This document shows positions 1 to 8,504 of a stretch of 41,605 nt of DNA, in pieces. Source of the stretch: a bacterium (GTDB taxonomy: Bacteria > Electryoneota > Electryoneia > Electryoneales > Electryoneaceae); NCBI GenBank assembly GCA_019912845.1, contig JAIOHU010000208.1, positions 1 through 41,605 on the forward strand. Reading direction: 5' to 3'. Below the pieces are notes generated by a model that had not been told where the DNA came from, ran no database searches, and saw only the letters and a program-made list of their open reading frames with translations. Position 1 is the first letter of the stretch. Each line of letters begins with the position of its first letter. Position numbers and translations under genes: made by a program.

Positions 1-2
1 TA

Positions 3-164
3 ATTAACCCTTACTGTTTTCAGGCAACAATCTGTCGCCATCATGAATGCCATTGCTTCAATTGCAACGGCTTTTTGAGAGATCAGAGTGGCTCTTCTCC
101 TCATCATGCTCTTCAGAATGCTCGTTTACTTCCGGATAAAACGATTACAGACTGTATTCGATGA
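3..164 (+). other. Possible C-terminal tail of a gene entering from the left edge
   Basis: The third forward frame is open from the window edge for 53 codons and ends in TGA at 162-164. The peptide is rich in Cys and His at its start (Cys at residues 5, 11, 16, 18 and 21), which could be a small metal-binding tail. The open stretch is short and there is no independent sign of coding, so this may be chance. No family is recognised. Confidence 0.15.
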
Positions 165-634
165 AACATACAGAAGGGTGTGCTCATATCAGCAGATCAA
201 TATTGCCGATCACAACATAAGATAGATGATGGTGCTCCGATTTAGCAAGCTATTCCAAAATAAAATATAAATTATTTGGCAACCATTTGTATTTTTGCTA
301 TTCAGGAGAATATCATCGACTCGGTTTTCAAGACCGCAATGGAATATATTACCATAAAAACGACAAGTTCAATGAATTGCAAACTAAGATAATATTTTTA
401 GACGTATGGAACGGGTAACATGGAGGTATACGGGGGCAAATATTTATTGGATTCCAGCTAACACCACGCTGGAATGACGCAGGTTTCCTGGATGCAAGCT
501 AATACCACGCTGGAATGTCGAAGAGCAAGTGCTTCCTGGATAGGGCTCAACTCATCACCGGATTGACAAAACAGCAAAATGCCACACTGGAGTGTGGCGC
601 TCCAAAAGTTGGAGCTATTGTTTAAGCTCGCACC
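165..634. repeat. Non-coding region with REP-like palindromes
   Basis: I see no gene here. The right half holds short dispersed palindromes. At 451-475 ATTCCAGC pairs with GCTGGAAT. A decayed copy of the same unit lies near 495-519. At 533-566 there is a diverged, inverted copy of the 'ATCCCGG...GAGTTGAGCC' unit that is tandem at 18.0-18.3 kb. At 580-604 there is an inverted copy of the unit found at 18586-18610, where GCCACACT pairs with AGTGTGGC. The first 300 bases show nothing recognisable beyond the possible reading-frame tail at 3-164. Confidence 0.6.
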
Positions 635-1810
635 TTATTTCAGAAGGATTATTTTAGCTGGTTGACTGTTTAGCCCCTGCAAATCGACAAAATAAATACC
701 AGTACCGACGCTCTCATTTTCCCAGGTTTTCACACCGAAATTACCATCCACAGGAAGAATATCAATTATTTGCCCATTCACATTTCGTACTCTGAGCAGA
801 CCTCCAGTTCGATTTTTTGGGAGGTTGAATTGAATATTCACCATTCCATTGGAGGGAAGAGGATAGATTGATAAATTAACCTCAGCCGGCAGAGAGTTTC
901 GCCACTCATCGTTGACTGAATTAACTGCTCCGGGAAAACGTACAAGTACAGGACGGTGGTCACTAACATACTGTTCATATAACGGATATTCATCTCCGAG
1001 ACGCAGTGTTTGAATGCTTCCACCTGTATACTCGTTTCGAAGTTGCGTGGTGACAAGATGATGGTCTATGAGAGAACCGGAACGTGGATAAGAAGCCTGT
1101 CTTCTATCGTCCATGATCTCCTCTGTCAGGAAGATGTAGCCTTGTGGATCGTGCAGAAAGGCGTTGAAGGAATTCCATTCCTCCGGGACATCAAGTTCGT
1201 CATTCAAATCGCCACAAATTAGCCAACGTTCTTCACCACCTCCTTGACGTACAGAATCGATATAGGATTTCAGCAGTTCGCAAGCGGCACGTCTACGGTC
1301 TATATTTTCCTGCCCTCCGAGTGCTTTGAGGTGATTTACAACGAGCGTAAAACGTAATGTATCACCCATTTCCATCATTGTGACAGGAACGATCATCGGT
1401 GCACGTGGAAATTCATACCAGTCATCCTGGAAAATTGCAGATACCGGACCAATTGCCACTGTTTCTGTATTATATAGTATACCGAGTTGCAGGGCATTAT
1501 CCTGTGGACAAAGCACTCCTTCCCATCCATCTATATTTCCAGCAAGGGTTTCAAAGGAATTTTCGGAGGTAATCTCCTGCACAGCGATAAGGTCAATTTC
1601 CAGGTCTCTAATCAAGAGGGTCATGGTGTTGACTGTTCGGTTTCCATCTAATGGAAATTCCTGAAGATTCCAGGTCGCGATATCGTGAGTCCAGGGTGAG
1701 CCTTGCGGATCAACGATGGAAAAAGCTGTCGAGCCTAAGCAAAGGATCAAAATAATTGCATTTCGCAAAAGCGTAAGGTACTTGTTATAAAACTTGACTG
1801 TCATAATCAT
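635..1810 (-). CDS. Secreted endonuclease/exonuclease/phosphatase-family protein with sorting tail
   Basis: 391 residues. The first ~30 residues form a signal peptide with a hydrophobic core. The EEP fold follows, with its hallmarks in order: an 'ATWNLQEF' strand with the early Asn, 'AVQEI' with the metal-binding Glu, 'NHLKALGG', 'GDLND' with the catalytic Asp and Asn, and a terminal 'SDHRPV' with the catalytic Asp-His pair. These residues predict a metal-dependent phosphodiesterase (DNase-I-like nuclease or phosphatase). The last ~80 residues are a beta-rich sorting tail ('YPLPSNG', then 'GTGIYFVDL', ending in 'KIILLK'), so the enzyme is probably exported or surface-attached. The substrate cannot be told. 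The start is ATG at 1810; an in-frame ATG two codons later is equally possible. It is transcribed away from the HD-GYP gene, with about 170 bp between them that must hold both promoters. Confidence 0.85.
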   Translation of the reverse strand: MIMTVKFYNKYLTLLRNAIILILCLGSTAFSIVDPQGSPWTHDIATWNLQEFPLDGNRTVNTMTLLIRDLEIDLIAVQEITSENSFETLAGNIDGWEGVLCPQDNALQLGILYNTETVAIGPVSAIFQDDWYEFPRAPMIVPVTMMEMGDTLRFTLVVNHLKALGGQENIDRRRAACELLKSYIDSVRQGGGEERWLICGDLNDELDVPEEWNSFNAFLHDPQGYIFLTEEIMDDRRQASYPRSGSLIDHHLVTTQLRNEYTGGSIQTLRLGDEYPLYEQYVSDHRPVLVRFPGAVNSVNDEWRNSLPAEVNLSIYPLPSNGMVNIQFNLPKNRTGGLLRVRNVNGQIIDILPVDGNFGVKTWENESVGTGIYFVDLQGLNSQPAKIILLK

Positions 1811-1980
1811 TTCGTGTTTATTTGTGCAATATGAGAACTGTCAGTTTCGGCTGTTGCCAAACTTCAGCTCGAAAATGATGCTCTTTATCTTTGTTACAGG
1901 TTTGTTTATATTTTCCAGTTGTAAGAGGTACATGTTATTGTTGCCTGACGCAATGAGATTAGAAGGAAGTTTGAAATCGC

Positions 1981-3165
1981 ATGCGTATTACCAGTGTTAA
2001 GAAGCTAAAGCCTGGAGATGTTCTCGGCAAATCTCTCTTTAATGATCGAGCAGAATTACTGCTCGCCTCAGGTTATGAATTACATGAAGAGATGATTGAT
2101 CGTTTGCATCAACAGGGATTCACCTACGTTTATATCATGGATGAGCTTTCCGATGATATCAGACCGGAAACTGTTATCTCCGATACCATCCGTCAAATTG
2201 CGGACAAAAAATTAGCTGAAACATTTGAAGAGATAAAGAATAACCTCTCCTTTGAGACCTTCGCACCTGATAATATAAAGAAAAGGTTATCAGATGGTGA
2301 GAAAGTCCAGGGACTGAATATCCTCCCGAAGGTCCGGAAAATTGTAAGTGATGTTATCAATGAAATCGTAACAAACAACGTGACGCTGTTTACTGCTCTT
2401 CCGACACGTAGTGGTAGTGCAGAAGAACATCAGCATGCACTCGATGTCACCCTTCTCTCCCTGTTAATCAGCCAGGAATTCCGATACGACCAACGTGAGA
2501 TGAAACATCTTGGTAACGCTGCATTGCTGCATGATCTTGGCAAGATGATTTTCCCTCAGATGAAGGATAAAACACACAAAGAACTAAGCTCAGAACAACG
2601 AATGATTCTGCGTGAACATCCCACCTATTCCATGCTGATCCTTCGCAGCGATGACCCAACTGCATTTCGTGAACACAACACTGTACTGCATCACCATGAA
2701 CGTCAAGATGGCACTGGTTTTCCCCTCGGACTTAAAGGAACTGGACAGTCACCAATCCCTAATATGCGCCATGAACCAGGAAATATCTATCGTTATGCAG
2801 AAATACTGGGCGTTGCAAATCATTATGACAATTTGATCACTGGTAAGTATGACGGCACCAAGTATACTGCCAGCGAGGCGATTTCGGCGATCATACGGGA
2901 TGCCGGAAAGGCGTGGAACCCGTATGTTACCAAAGCATTGGCGAAAGTGGTACAAGTTTATCCTAATGGGGTGAGTGTACGTGTCACCGGAAACAGCTCA
3001 GGGAATTATATCGGATACCATGGAATTGTTGCCCAATCCAATCCCGATGACCCTACCAAACCGATCCTGATACTTACACACAATTCAACCGGTGCACCGG
3101 TGCAACCGCAGCGTATCGATTTTTCAAATGAACGTTATATGAACCTTGAGTTGAATGTAAGCTGA
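1981..3165 (+). CDS. HD-GYP domain protein, probable cyclic-di-GMP phosphodiesterase
   Basis: 394 residues, no signal peptide, so cytoplasmic. The first ~60 residues resemble the DUF3391-like cap common before HD-GYP domains. The HD-GYP domain covers about residues 140-300: the HD pair is H184-D185 in 'HDLGK', and the second signature at 237-248 reads HHHERQDGTGFP, so the family's GYP triplet is GFP here. HD-GYP proteins hydrolyse cyclic-di-GMP (some act on cGAMP) with a two- or three-metal centre. The last ~100 residues form a basic beta-rich tail of unknown role. No receiver domain is fused, so the input signal is unknown. An AAGGAAG ribosome site lies about 11 nt upstream of the ATG. The GFP variant is seen in other family members and does not by itself mean loss of activity. 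Confidence 0.88.
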   Translation: MRITSVKKLKPGDVLGKSLFNDRAELLLASGYELHEEMIDRLHQQGFTYVYIMDELSDDIRPETVISDTIRQIADKKLAETFEEIKNNLSFETFAPDNIKKRLSDGEKVQGLNILPKVRKIVSDVINEIVTNNVTLFTALPTRSGSAEEHQHALDVTLLSLLISQEFRYDQREMKHLGNAALLHDLGKMIFPQMKDKTHKELSSEQRMILREHPTYSMLILRSDDPTAFREHNTVLHHHERQDGTGFPLGLKGTGQSPIPNMRHEPGNIYRYAEILGVANHYDNLITGKYDGTKYTASEAISAIIRDAGKAWNPYVTKALAKVVQVYPNGVSVRVTGNSSGNYIGYHGIVAQSNPDDPTKPILILTHNSTGAPVQPQRIDFSNERYMNLELNVS

Positions 3166-3763
3166 ATACCTCATAAAATCCTCATATTTATCGTGTACAT
3201 TCATTTCTTGTTTTGCTTTCAACCCTTAGTCACAACTATATTTTTCTGGTCTCTAATGAGTAACCAGTTCGTCTTATTCCTTGTTGCTATTGTTATTCTC
3301 TGTTCAAGTGTTTGATGTGTCGCCCTTTTATGAGGGCTAAAAAGTGGGGGAGGATATTTTGTCCCGTTGCTTACGCCTACGCCTTACTTACCAGTCGCTC
3401 CTGCCGGGACTATGAACACAGGCAGCCCGGAAAATGTTAGCAAGAACTACTACATACTCGAAATACTCGAAAACTTGTTGTTTTTCAGCCTTGTGAATAA
3501 AACGCACACACTTTTGGAGAAGAGCCTTGCCTGAGAAATTGAAACAAAGTTCACAACCTGGTGGTGTAGTTGATAGGCGGAGAATACCAGTAAAAACCTT
3601 GAGGAAAAAACTGATTTGCCGTGGGATTATTCAGAGTCTAATCGCACGACCAATGGAGATAGCAGACATTAGACAAGACCAATGACAGCACTTTAAAAAG
3701 AATTGCATGAATGATGAGTACCCAATTTTCGCTTTAACCCAATTATTACACTTGAGAGCATCA
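3166..3763. other. Intergenic region upstream of the TRAP operon
   Basis: About 600 bp with no convincing gene. A 19-codon open frame at 3256-3315 (ATG to TGA) encodes a short hydrophobic peptide ending 'ILCSSV', like the front of a signal peptide; it could be a relic or chance. Near 3330-3350 there is a small palindromic motif (GCCCTTTTATGAGGGC). The TRAP operon promoter should lie in the right-hand part, but I cannot name a convincing -35/-10 pair. Confidence 0.4.
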
Positions 3764-4786
3764 ATGTTAAACAGAATATTTCGTCTCTTCCTGGCAGCCT
3801 TATTCCTTCTTCCCATTTTCCCCTTTGCAGGACACTCAAAGCCCAAGTATGAGATCAAATTTGCGACCCTTGCGCCGGATGGTTCCACCTGGACAAATGT
3901 TATGCGTGATCTGGATAAGGAGGTTCAGGAAGCAACCAACGGTGAAGTAGGTTTTCGTATTTACGCTGGGGGTGTTCAAGGTGATGAACCTGATGTGATA
4001 CGAAAGATGCGATTTGGACAATTGCATTCTGCCGGATTCACAGGCACAGGTCTCGGTGAAATCCTTCCAGAGGTACGTGTGTTGGAATTGCCATTTCTCT
4101 TTGCGAATAAAGATGAGATCGATGCGGTTGCATCTGCTATGTATGAACGGTTTGACAGTGAATTCAGAAAAAAGGGATATGTTTTGCTGGGATGGACTGA
4201 GGTCGGATATGTTTATCTTTTCAGCAATACCCCCATTCGTGGCAAAAAAGATGTGCAGGGTCAGAAGGTCTGGACGTGGCAGGGTGATCCGTTGGCGAAG
4301 GAATTATTTGAAGAAATGGGTATCAATCCCCTACCCTTATCGGTAACGGAAGTTTTGACAGGTCTGCAAACCGGAATGTTGGATGCGGTATACTGTGCAC
4401 CTTATGCGGCAGTTGGGTTGCAGTGGTTCACTCGAGTAAAATATATGCTCGACCTTCCCCTGACCAATGCGATGGGTGCAGTTCTAATGACAAAAAGCCA
4501 GTTTGATAAAATCCCACCAGAGCATCAAGCAAAGCTGCTCGAAATCAGCAGAGAGAAACTACGTGAATTAACTATATTATCTCGCAAGGACAATGAAGAG
4601 GCAATTCGTCAAATGATAAAAAGCGGAATTACAGTCCTGGAAAAACCCGAAGTGGACGAGTTGCAGAACTTTCGAGCCATTGGTGAAGGAGTGAAACGAG
4701 ATTTGACTGGCAGTTTATATTCCGCTGAACTATTGGTGGAAGTTGAAGAAGTCCTGGCAACTTTCAGGGAAAATTCTCCCAAGTGA
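3764..4786 (+). CDS. TRAP transporter solute-binding protein, DctP family
   Basis: 340 residues from the ATG at 3764, chosen because the signal peptide then begins directly (basic start, hydrophobic core to about residue 22) and GAGAG lies just upstream; an ATG 57 nt earlier is in frame but would put a long tail before the signal. The mature protein opens with the DctP pattern 'KFATLAPDGSTW'. This periplasmic receptor captures a solute and hands it to the Q/M membrane subunits. In most DctP proteins the strand after 'DLKG.K' carries an arginine that binds the carboxylate ligand; here residues 166-170 read GQKVW, with Trp170 in that place. This points away from a simple dicarboxylate and is reminiscent of TPR-associated TRAP receptors. 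First gene of a four-gene operon; its stop overlaps the next start by 4 nt. Confidence 0.92.
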   Translation: MLNRIFRLFLAALFLLPIFPFAGHSKPKYEIKFATLAPDGSTWTNVMRDLDKEVQEATNGEVGFRIYAGGVQGDEPDVIRKMRFGQLHSAGFTGTGLGEILPEVRVLELPFLFANKDEIDAVASAMYERFDSEFRKKGYVLLGWTEVGYVYLFSNTPIRGKKDVQGQKVWTWQGDPLAKELFEEMGINPLPLSVTEVLTGLQTGMLDAVYCAPYAAVGLQWFTRVKYMLDLPLTNAMGAVLMTKSQFDKIPPEHQAKLLEISREKLRELTILSRKDNEEAIRQMIKSGITVLEKPEVDELQNFRAIGEGVKRDLTGSLYSAELLVEVEEVLATFRENSPK

Positions 4787-5388
4787 TTGCATTAAAAAAC
4801 AGCTTAAAAGTTTTTGAATCGACACTGGCAAAAATTGTCACATGGTCAGTGATTCTAATTTTGCTGTCCATGCTTTTGCTGGCGTTTCTTCAGGTTATCC
4901 TGCGTAATTTTTTTGCTACCGGGCTCCCCTGGGTGGATATTGTCCTGCGAAACCTGGTACTCTGGATTGGGATGCTGGGAGGCGTTCTGGCTGCACGAAG
5001 TGGACGTCAGATTAATATCGAAGTTCTCACTAAACTCACCCCTCCAGTTATCGGTAAATATCTTCGTGGAATTGCCAGTTTGTTTACAATTGTTGTTTGC
5101 TACTACCTCGTAAAAGCCTCCTGGACTTTTGTATCGGTGGAAAAAGAATTTGGGACAATGTTTTACGGTGACGTGCCGAACTGGTATGCACAAATGATTC
5201 TACCGATCGGGTTTGCGCTTATCGGTTTACAAGTATTGTTTAATCTTCTGCTGAATCGTGATGTAGAATTGAATTACTTAGGCACTGATTCTGATGATCT
5301 CTCCTTAGCTGCGATGGAAAAGAATGATATAAGGACAGAAACCAGCATTAATTCCATTGAATCTCTCGATGACGAGGAGAAACAGTGA
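4783..5388 (+). CDS. TRAP transporter small membrane subunit, DctQ family
   Basis: 201 residues from a GTG start that overlaps the stop of the receptor gene (GTGA). Four hydrophobic segments lie at about residues 15-40, 50-70, 95-115 and 130-150, with the family pattern 'QVILRNFFATGLPWVD' after the first helix and a 'RSGRQINIEVL' loop. It forms the small membrane subunit that pairs with DctM in sodium- or proton-driven uptake. The last ~45 residues are acidic and probably cytoplasmic, an extension beyond the usual end of the family. Coupling to both neighbours by 4-nt overlaps implies translation from one mRNA. Confidence 0.9.
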   Translation: MIALKNSLKVFESTLAKIVTWSVILILLSMLLLAFLQVILRNFFATGLPWVDIVLRNLVLWIGMLGGVLAARSGRQINIEVLTKLTPPVIGKYLRGIASLFTIVVCYYLVKASWTFVSVEKEFGTMFYGDVPNWYAQMILPIGFALIGLQVLFNLLLNRDVELNYLGTDSDDLSLAAMEKNDIRTETSINSIESLDDEEKQ

Positions 5389-6665
5389 GCATTTTCATCA
5401 TCATCATTGCCCTTATCCTCGCTTTATGTGGTGCTCCACTTTTCTCTGTTTTGGGTGCAATCGCGTTGGCAGCCTTTGTTGGTGCCGGAATAGACATGGT
5501 TGCTGTGATTGTTGAGATGTATCGCATGACTTCACAGCCGACCCTGGTCGCTATTCCCCTGTTTACACTGGCTGGCTATTTACTCGCTGAATCGGGTGCG
5601 CCAAAACGTCTGGTTGCGGTAAGCCACGCACTTTTTGGCTGGATGCCGGGCGGGCTTGCTATTGTCGCATTGCTGACCTGCTCATTTTTTACGGCGTTCA
5701 CAGGTGCTTCCGGTGTAACCATTGTTGCACTCGGTGGGTTACTCTTTCCAGTGCTGATCAAGGACCAATACCCAGAGCGTTTCTCGCTTGGCTTATTGAC
5801 TAGCTCAGGAAGTCTTGGATTACTTTTTCCACCCAGTTTGCCGATCATTCTATATGCGATGGTGGCGTCTATCTCAGTAGATCAACTGTTTGCGGCGGGG
5901 ATTTTACCCGGGATTCTTCTGGTGCTGGCGCTATCGCTTTACAGCTTTCGGATCGCAAAAAAGGCTAAGGTTCCAACCTTTAAGTTCGAGATGAAGGAAG
6001 CAATCGGTTCAATCAAGCAAGCTGCATGGGAACTTCCACTGCCAGTGGTAATACTGGTCGGAATTTACGGTGGCTTTTTCACTGTAACTGAAGCCGCCGC
6101 AATAACAGCAATGTATATCTTGATCGTGGAAACAGTGATCCATCGTGATATTCATCTTACGCGAGATCTGCCTGGTATTCTCAAAGAATCTACCATTCTT
6201 GTCGGCGGGATACTTTTGATACTGGGTTCGGCACTTGGTTTGACGAATTATCTTATTGACGCGGAGGTCCCTGCTGTCATATTCGAAGCCATACGAGGGA
6301 CAATCAGTTCGAAATGGGCATTTCTGATTGCTCTCAACCTCTTTCTCCTGGTGGTTGGAGCACTGATGGATATTTTCAGTGCAATTGTGGTTGTTGTACC
6401 ATTGATTCTTCCGATTGCACAACAATTCGGGATCAATCCGATTCACCTTGGCATCATTTTCCTGGCAAACCTTGAGATCGGCTACTCAACACCACCTGTA
6501 GGATTAAACCTCTTCATTTCCAGCTTCCGGTTTCGCAAACCAGTTTTAAGTCTCTACCGAGCAGCACTTCCCTTCCTGGCAATCCTCATTGTCGCGCTCT
6601 TGATCATCACCTACTGGGAAGGTCTGTCACTTTGGCTGGTGCATTTGATTTATGGGAATGGATGA
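5385..6665 (+). CDS. TRAP transporter large membrane subunit, DctM family
   Basis: 426 residues from a GTG start overlapping the DctQ stop. About twelve hydrophobic segments span the whole length, and family signatures are clear: 'VAIPLFTLAGYLLAESG' near residue 55, 'GASGVTIVALGGLLFPVL', 'GLLTSSGSLGLLFPPSLPIILY' near 150, and 'LEIGYSTPPVGLNLF' near 365. It is the ion-coupled translocation subunit in the inner membrane. The length matches the DctM/SiaM family. Its stop overlaps the ATG of the next gene by 4 nt, which ties the TPR-DUF3108 protein to the transporter. Confidence 0.93.
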   Translation: MSIFIIIIALILALCGAPLFSVLGAIALAAFVGAGIDMVAVIVEMYRMTSQPTLVAIPLFTLAGYLLAESGAPKRLVAVSHALFGWMPGGLAIVALLTCSFFTAFTGASGVTIVALGGLLFPVLIKDQYPERFSLGLLTSSGSLGLLFPPSLPIILYAMVASISVDQLFAAGILPGILLVLALSLYSFRIAKKAKVPTFKFEMKEAIGSIKQAAWELPLPVVILVGIYGGFFTVTEAAAITAMYILIVETVIHRDIHLTRDLPGILKESTILVGGILLILGSALGLTNYLIDAEVPAVIFEAIRGTISSKWAFLIALNLFLLVVGALMDIFSAIVVVVPLILPIAQQFGINPIHLGIIFLANLEIGYSTPPVGLNLFISSFRFRKPVLSLYRAALPFLAILIVALLIITYWEGLSLWLVHLIYGNG

Positions 6666-8197
6666 TGCGACATAAAAATTCCTGGATTCCACTATTTTTA
6701 TTCATGTTCATAGTACTCTTTCCGCTCTTTATATTTTCTTCAGCATTTGCTTTGGATCGAACTGCTCAGGGTGAAGGTGGTGAATTGATCCTCACCAAAG
6801 CTGATAGTCTCTTTCTAAAAAACAATCTTCCCGAAGCCATTCAAGCACTCGATTCACTCATTAATGCTTATCCCGACAATGATGTATATCTATACAATCG
6901 TGGACTGTTGGAGCAGGAGGTTGGGAGATCACGAGGCGAGGAATGGTTTACCCGAGCTTACCAGAAAAACCCGCGAAATAAATGGGTATTATGGCGACTT
7001 GGACAGCTTGAACTCGAACAGGGAAGACTGGAGCAAGCGATTAATCATCTGGTAGCAGCCCTGGAAATTGATAAGAGTTTTTACGAGTGTCAGACCGACC
7101 TTGGAAAATGTTTGCGATTAATCGGAAAACCGGAAGAGGCGATTGCCTATCTCAAAGATGCGATCAAAGAGAGACCAACCTATATCTGGGCAACTGTTGA
7201 ACTTGCATACGTTTACATGCAATTGGGACAGAACGAGAAAGCGAAGGAGGTGTTACGTACATCCTATAGTTCATTTCCGTATGCTGAAATACTCTACGAA
7301 CTGATTCACCATTTTCAACAGTCTGACCAGCAGGATTCTGTCGCAATCTATTCTCAAAAATATCTTGATCTATACCCGATCGGACCACACGCTGCTGAAT
7401 TGGAAAGTTATCTAACAGACCTGACTGATGGAACTACCAGCTACCATTCAGATATTTCTGAGTTGTTGCAGAATTTCGAAGAACCTGTATCACTTCCATT
7501 GAATAAACGATTGAAATACAAGGTAAAATATGGTCCACTTACCTTGGGATACCTCGACGTCGAGGTTATGAGAGGTGAATCGGATAGCAACAGAGCCTGG
7601 CGTATGCAGTATATCATCAGAACCGCGAATGGGGTGCCTTTTTTTACCATTCAGGATACATTTGAGGTGTACATGAGGCAGGATATGGGCGGTAGCAGTC
7701 GTATACTGATGAAATATTACGAGAACGAATACCGTAACTTTTCTGTTTATGAGACCGACTGGGACAAAGGAGTGATGGTCAACCGTGAGGTGAATGTGGA
7801 TGGTAGTTGGTATGTTTTGAAACAGATATCCCCAGACAACACTTTTGATCCCAGCTCCGCCATGTGGATAACCCAGCAATTGGTACGTGAACGGCGGAGT
7901 GCTGAGCTTGCAATTCAAGTGTCCGGCGGTTATGAGAAAGCGGTGATTAATGTTATTGGACCTGATAAGACACTGGATTTAGCCGGTCAACAGTGGACTG
8001 ATTCAATTTATTTGGATGGGATCTTACGTTATTCTGGAATTTCCGGGTTAACCGGCGGATATGAAGGGTGGTATTCCAATGACGATATGACGATACCTCT
8101 GATCTCAAAATTTAAGATACTACTTGGTTCTGTAAGAACAGAGCTGATCGGGATAGAAGAACTGACTGATGATGAAATGAAGGAATGGAAGCTATGA
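6662..8197 (+). CDS. Exported TPR protein with C-terminal DUF3108 domain, linked to TRAP transporter
   Basis: 511 residues from the ATG at 6662, chosen because it overlaps the DctM stop (ATGA) and begins directly with a signal peptide (hydrophobic to about residue 31, ending 'SSAFA'). Residues ~40-240 are five or six tetratricopeptide repeats ('NRGLLEQEVG...', 'WRLGQLELEQGRLEQAINHL', 'DLGKCLRLIGKPEEAIAYL', 'ATVELAYVYMQLGQNEKA'). Residues ~285-500 match DUF3108, a beta-barrel-like periplasmic domain ('LKYKVKYGPLTLGYLDVEV'). It is probably periplasmic and soluble; there is no lipobox. TPR proteins called TatT accompany some TRAP transporters and are thought to help feed hydrophobic ligands to the receptor. 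The position here suggests a similar accessory role, but the DUF3108 fusion is not part of the known TatT design. Confidence 0.85.
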   Translation: MMRHKNSWIPLFLFMFIVLFPLFIFSSAFALDRTAQGEGGELILTKADSLFLKNNLPEAIQALDSLINAYPDNDVYLYNRGLLEQEVGRSRGEEWFTRAYQKNPRNKWVLWRLGQLELEQGRLEQAINHLVAALEIDKSFYECQTDLGKCLRLIGKPEEAIAYLKDAIKERPTYIWATVELAYVYMQLGQNEKAKEVLRTSYSSFPYAEILYELIHHFQQSDQQDSVAIYSQKYLDLYPIGPHAAELESYLTDLTDGTTSYHSDISELLQNFEEPVSLPLNKRLKYKVKYGPLTLGYLDVEVMRGESDSNRAWRMQYIIRTANGVPFFTIQDTFEVYMRQDMGGSSRILMKYYENEYRNFSVYETDWDKGVMVNREVNVDGSWYVLKQISPDNTFDPSSAMWITQQLVRERRSAELAIQVSGGYEKAVINVIGPDKTLDLAGQQWTDSIYLDGILRYSGISGLTGGYEGWYSNDDMTIPLISKFKILLGSVRTELIGIEELTDDEMKEWKL

Positions 8198-8504
8198 GAG
8201 TTCGAAAATCCGGTTTCCAACTTCATCCCATGATCGTCATGCCAGCCTGGTTCTAGTAGATTGATTCATCTGGAAAAGCAGGTGGCCCTGGATTTATCCA
8301 GGGTCTAATAGTTCCATTTCTAGAGCTATTAAACATTGGACAAGTCCAATGCCAAAATTCAAATCATGTGGGATAGACCACTAGCTGGCTTAGAGGAATT
8401 AGTTGCACCGTGCGTCATGCCAGCATGGTTTTAGCTGGCATTCAGGAAGTAGTTGCGCTTCGGACCCAATGGCGCGTTTAACATCGTTCAACAGCTTGTG
8501 TCTC
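8198..8504. repeat. Intergenic palindromic repeats
   Basis: No gene. Several short palindromes: at 8286-8303 CCCTGGAT, 2 nt, ATCCAGGG; at 8334-8351 CATTGGAC, 2 nt, GTCCAATG (both arms perfect); and at 8417-8441 ATGCCAGC pairs with GCTGGCAT, a member of the family also seen at 451-475 and 20729-20749. A half copy of the last element lies near 8236-8256. They sit between convergent genes (TPR-DUF3108 and the aminotransferase), where they might also stop transcription, but no T-run follows. Confidence 0.65.

Noticed and set aside
6009-6446. A 145-codon frame antisense to DctM
   Set aside because: It lies inside a strongly supported transporter gene and its composition is that of an antisense frame.
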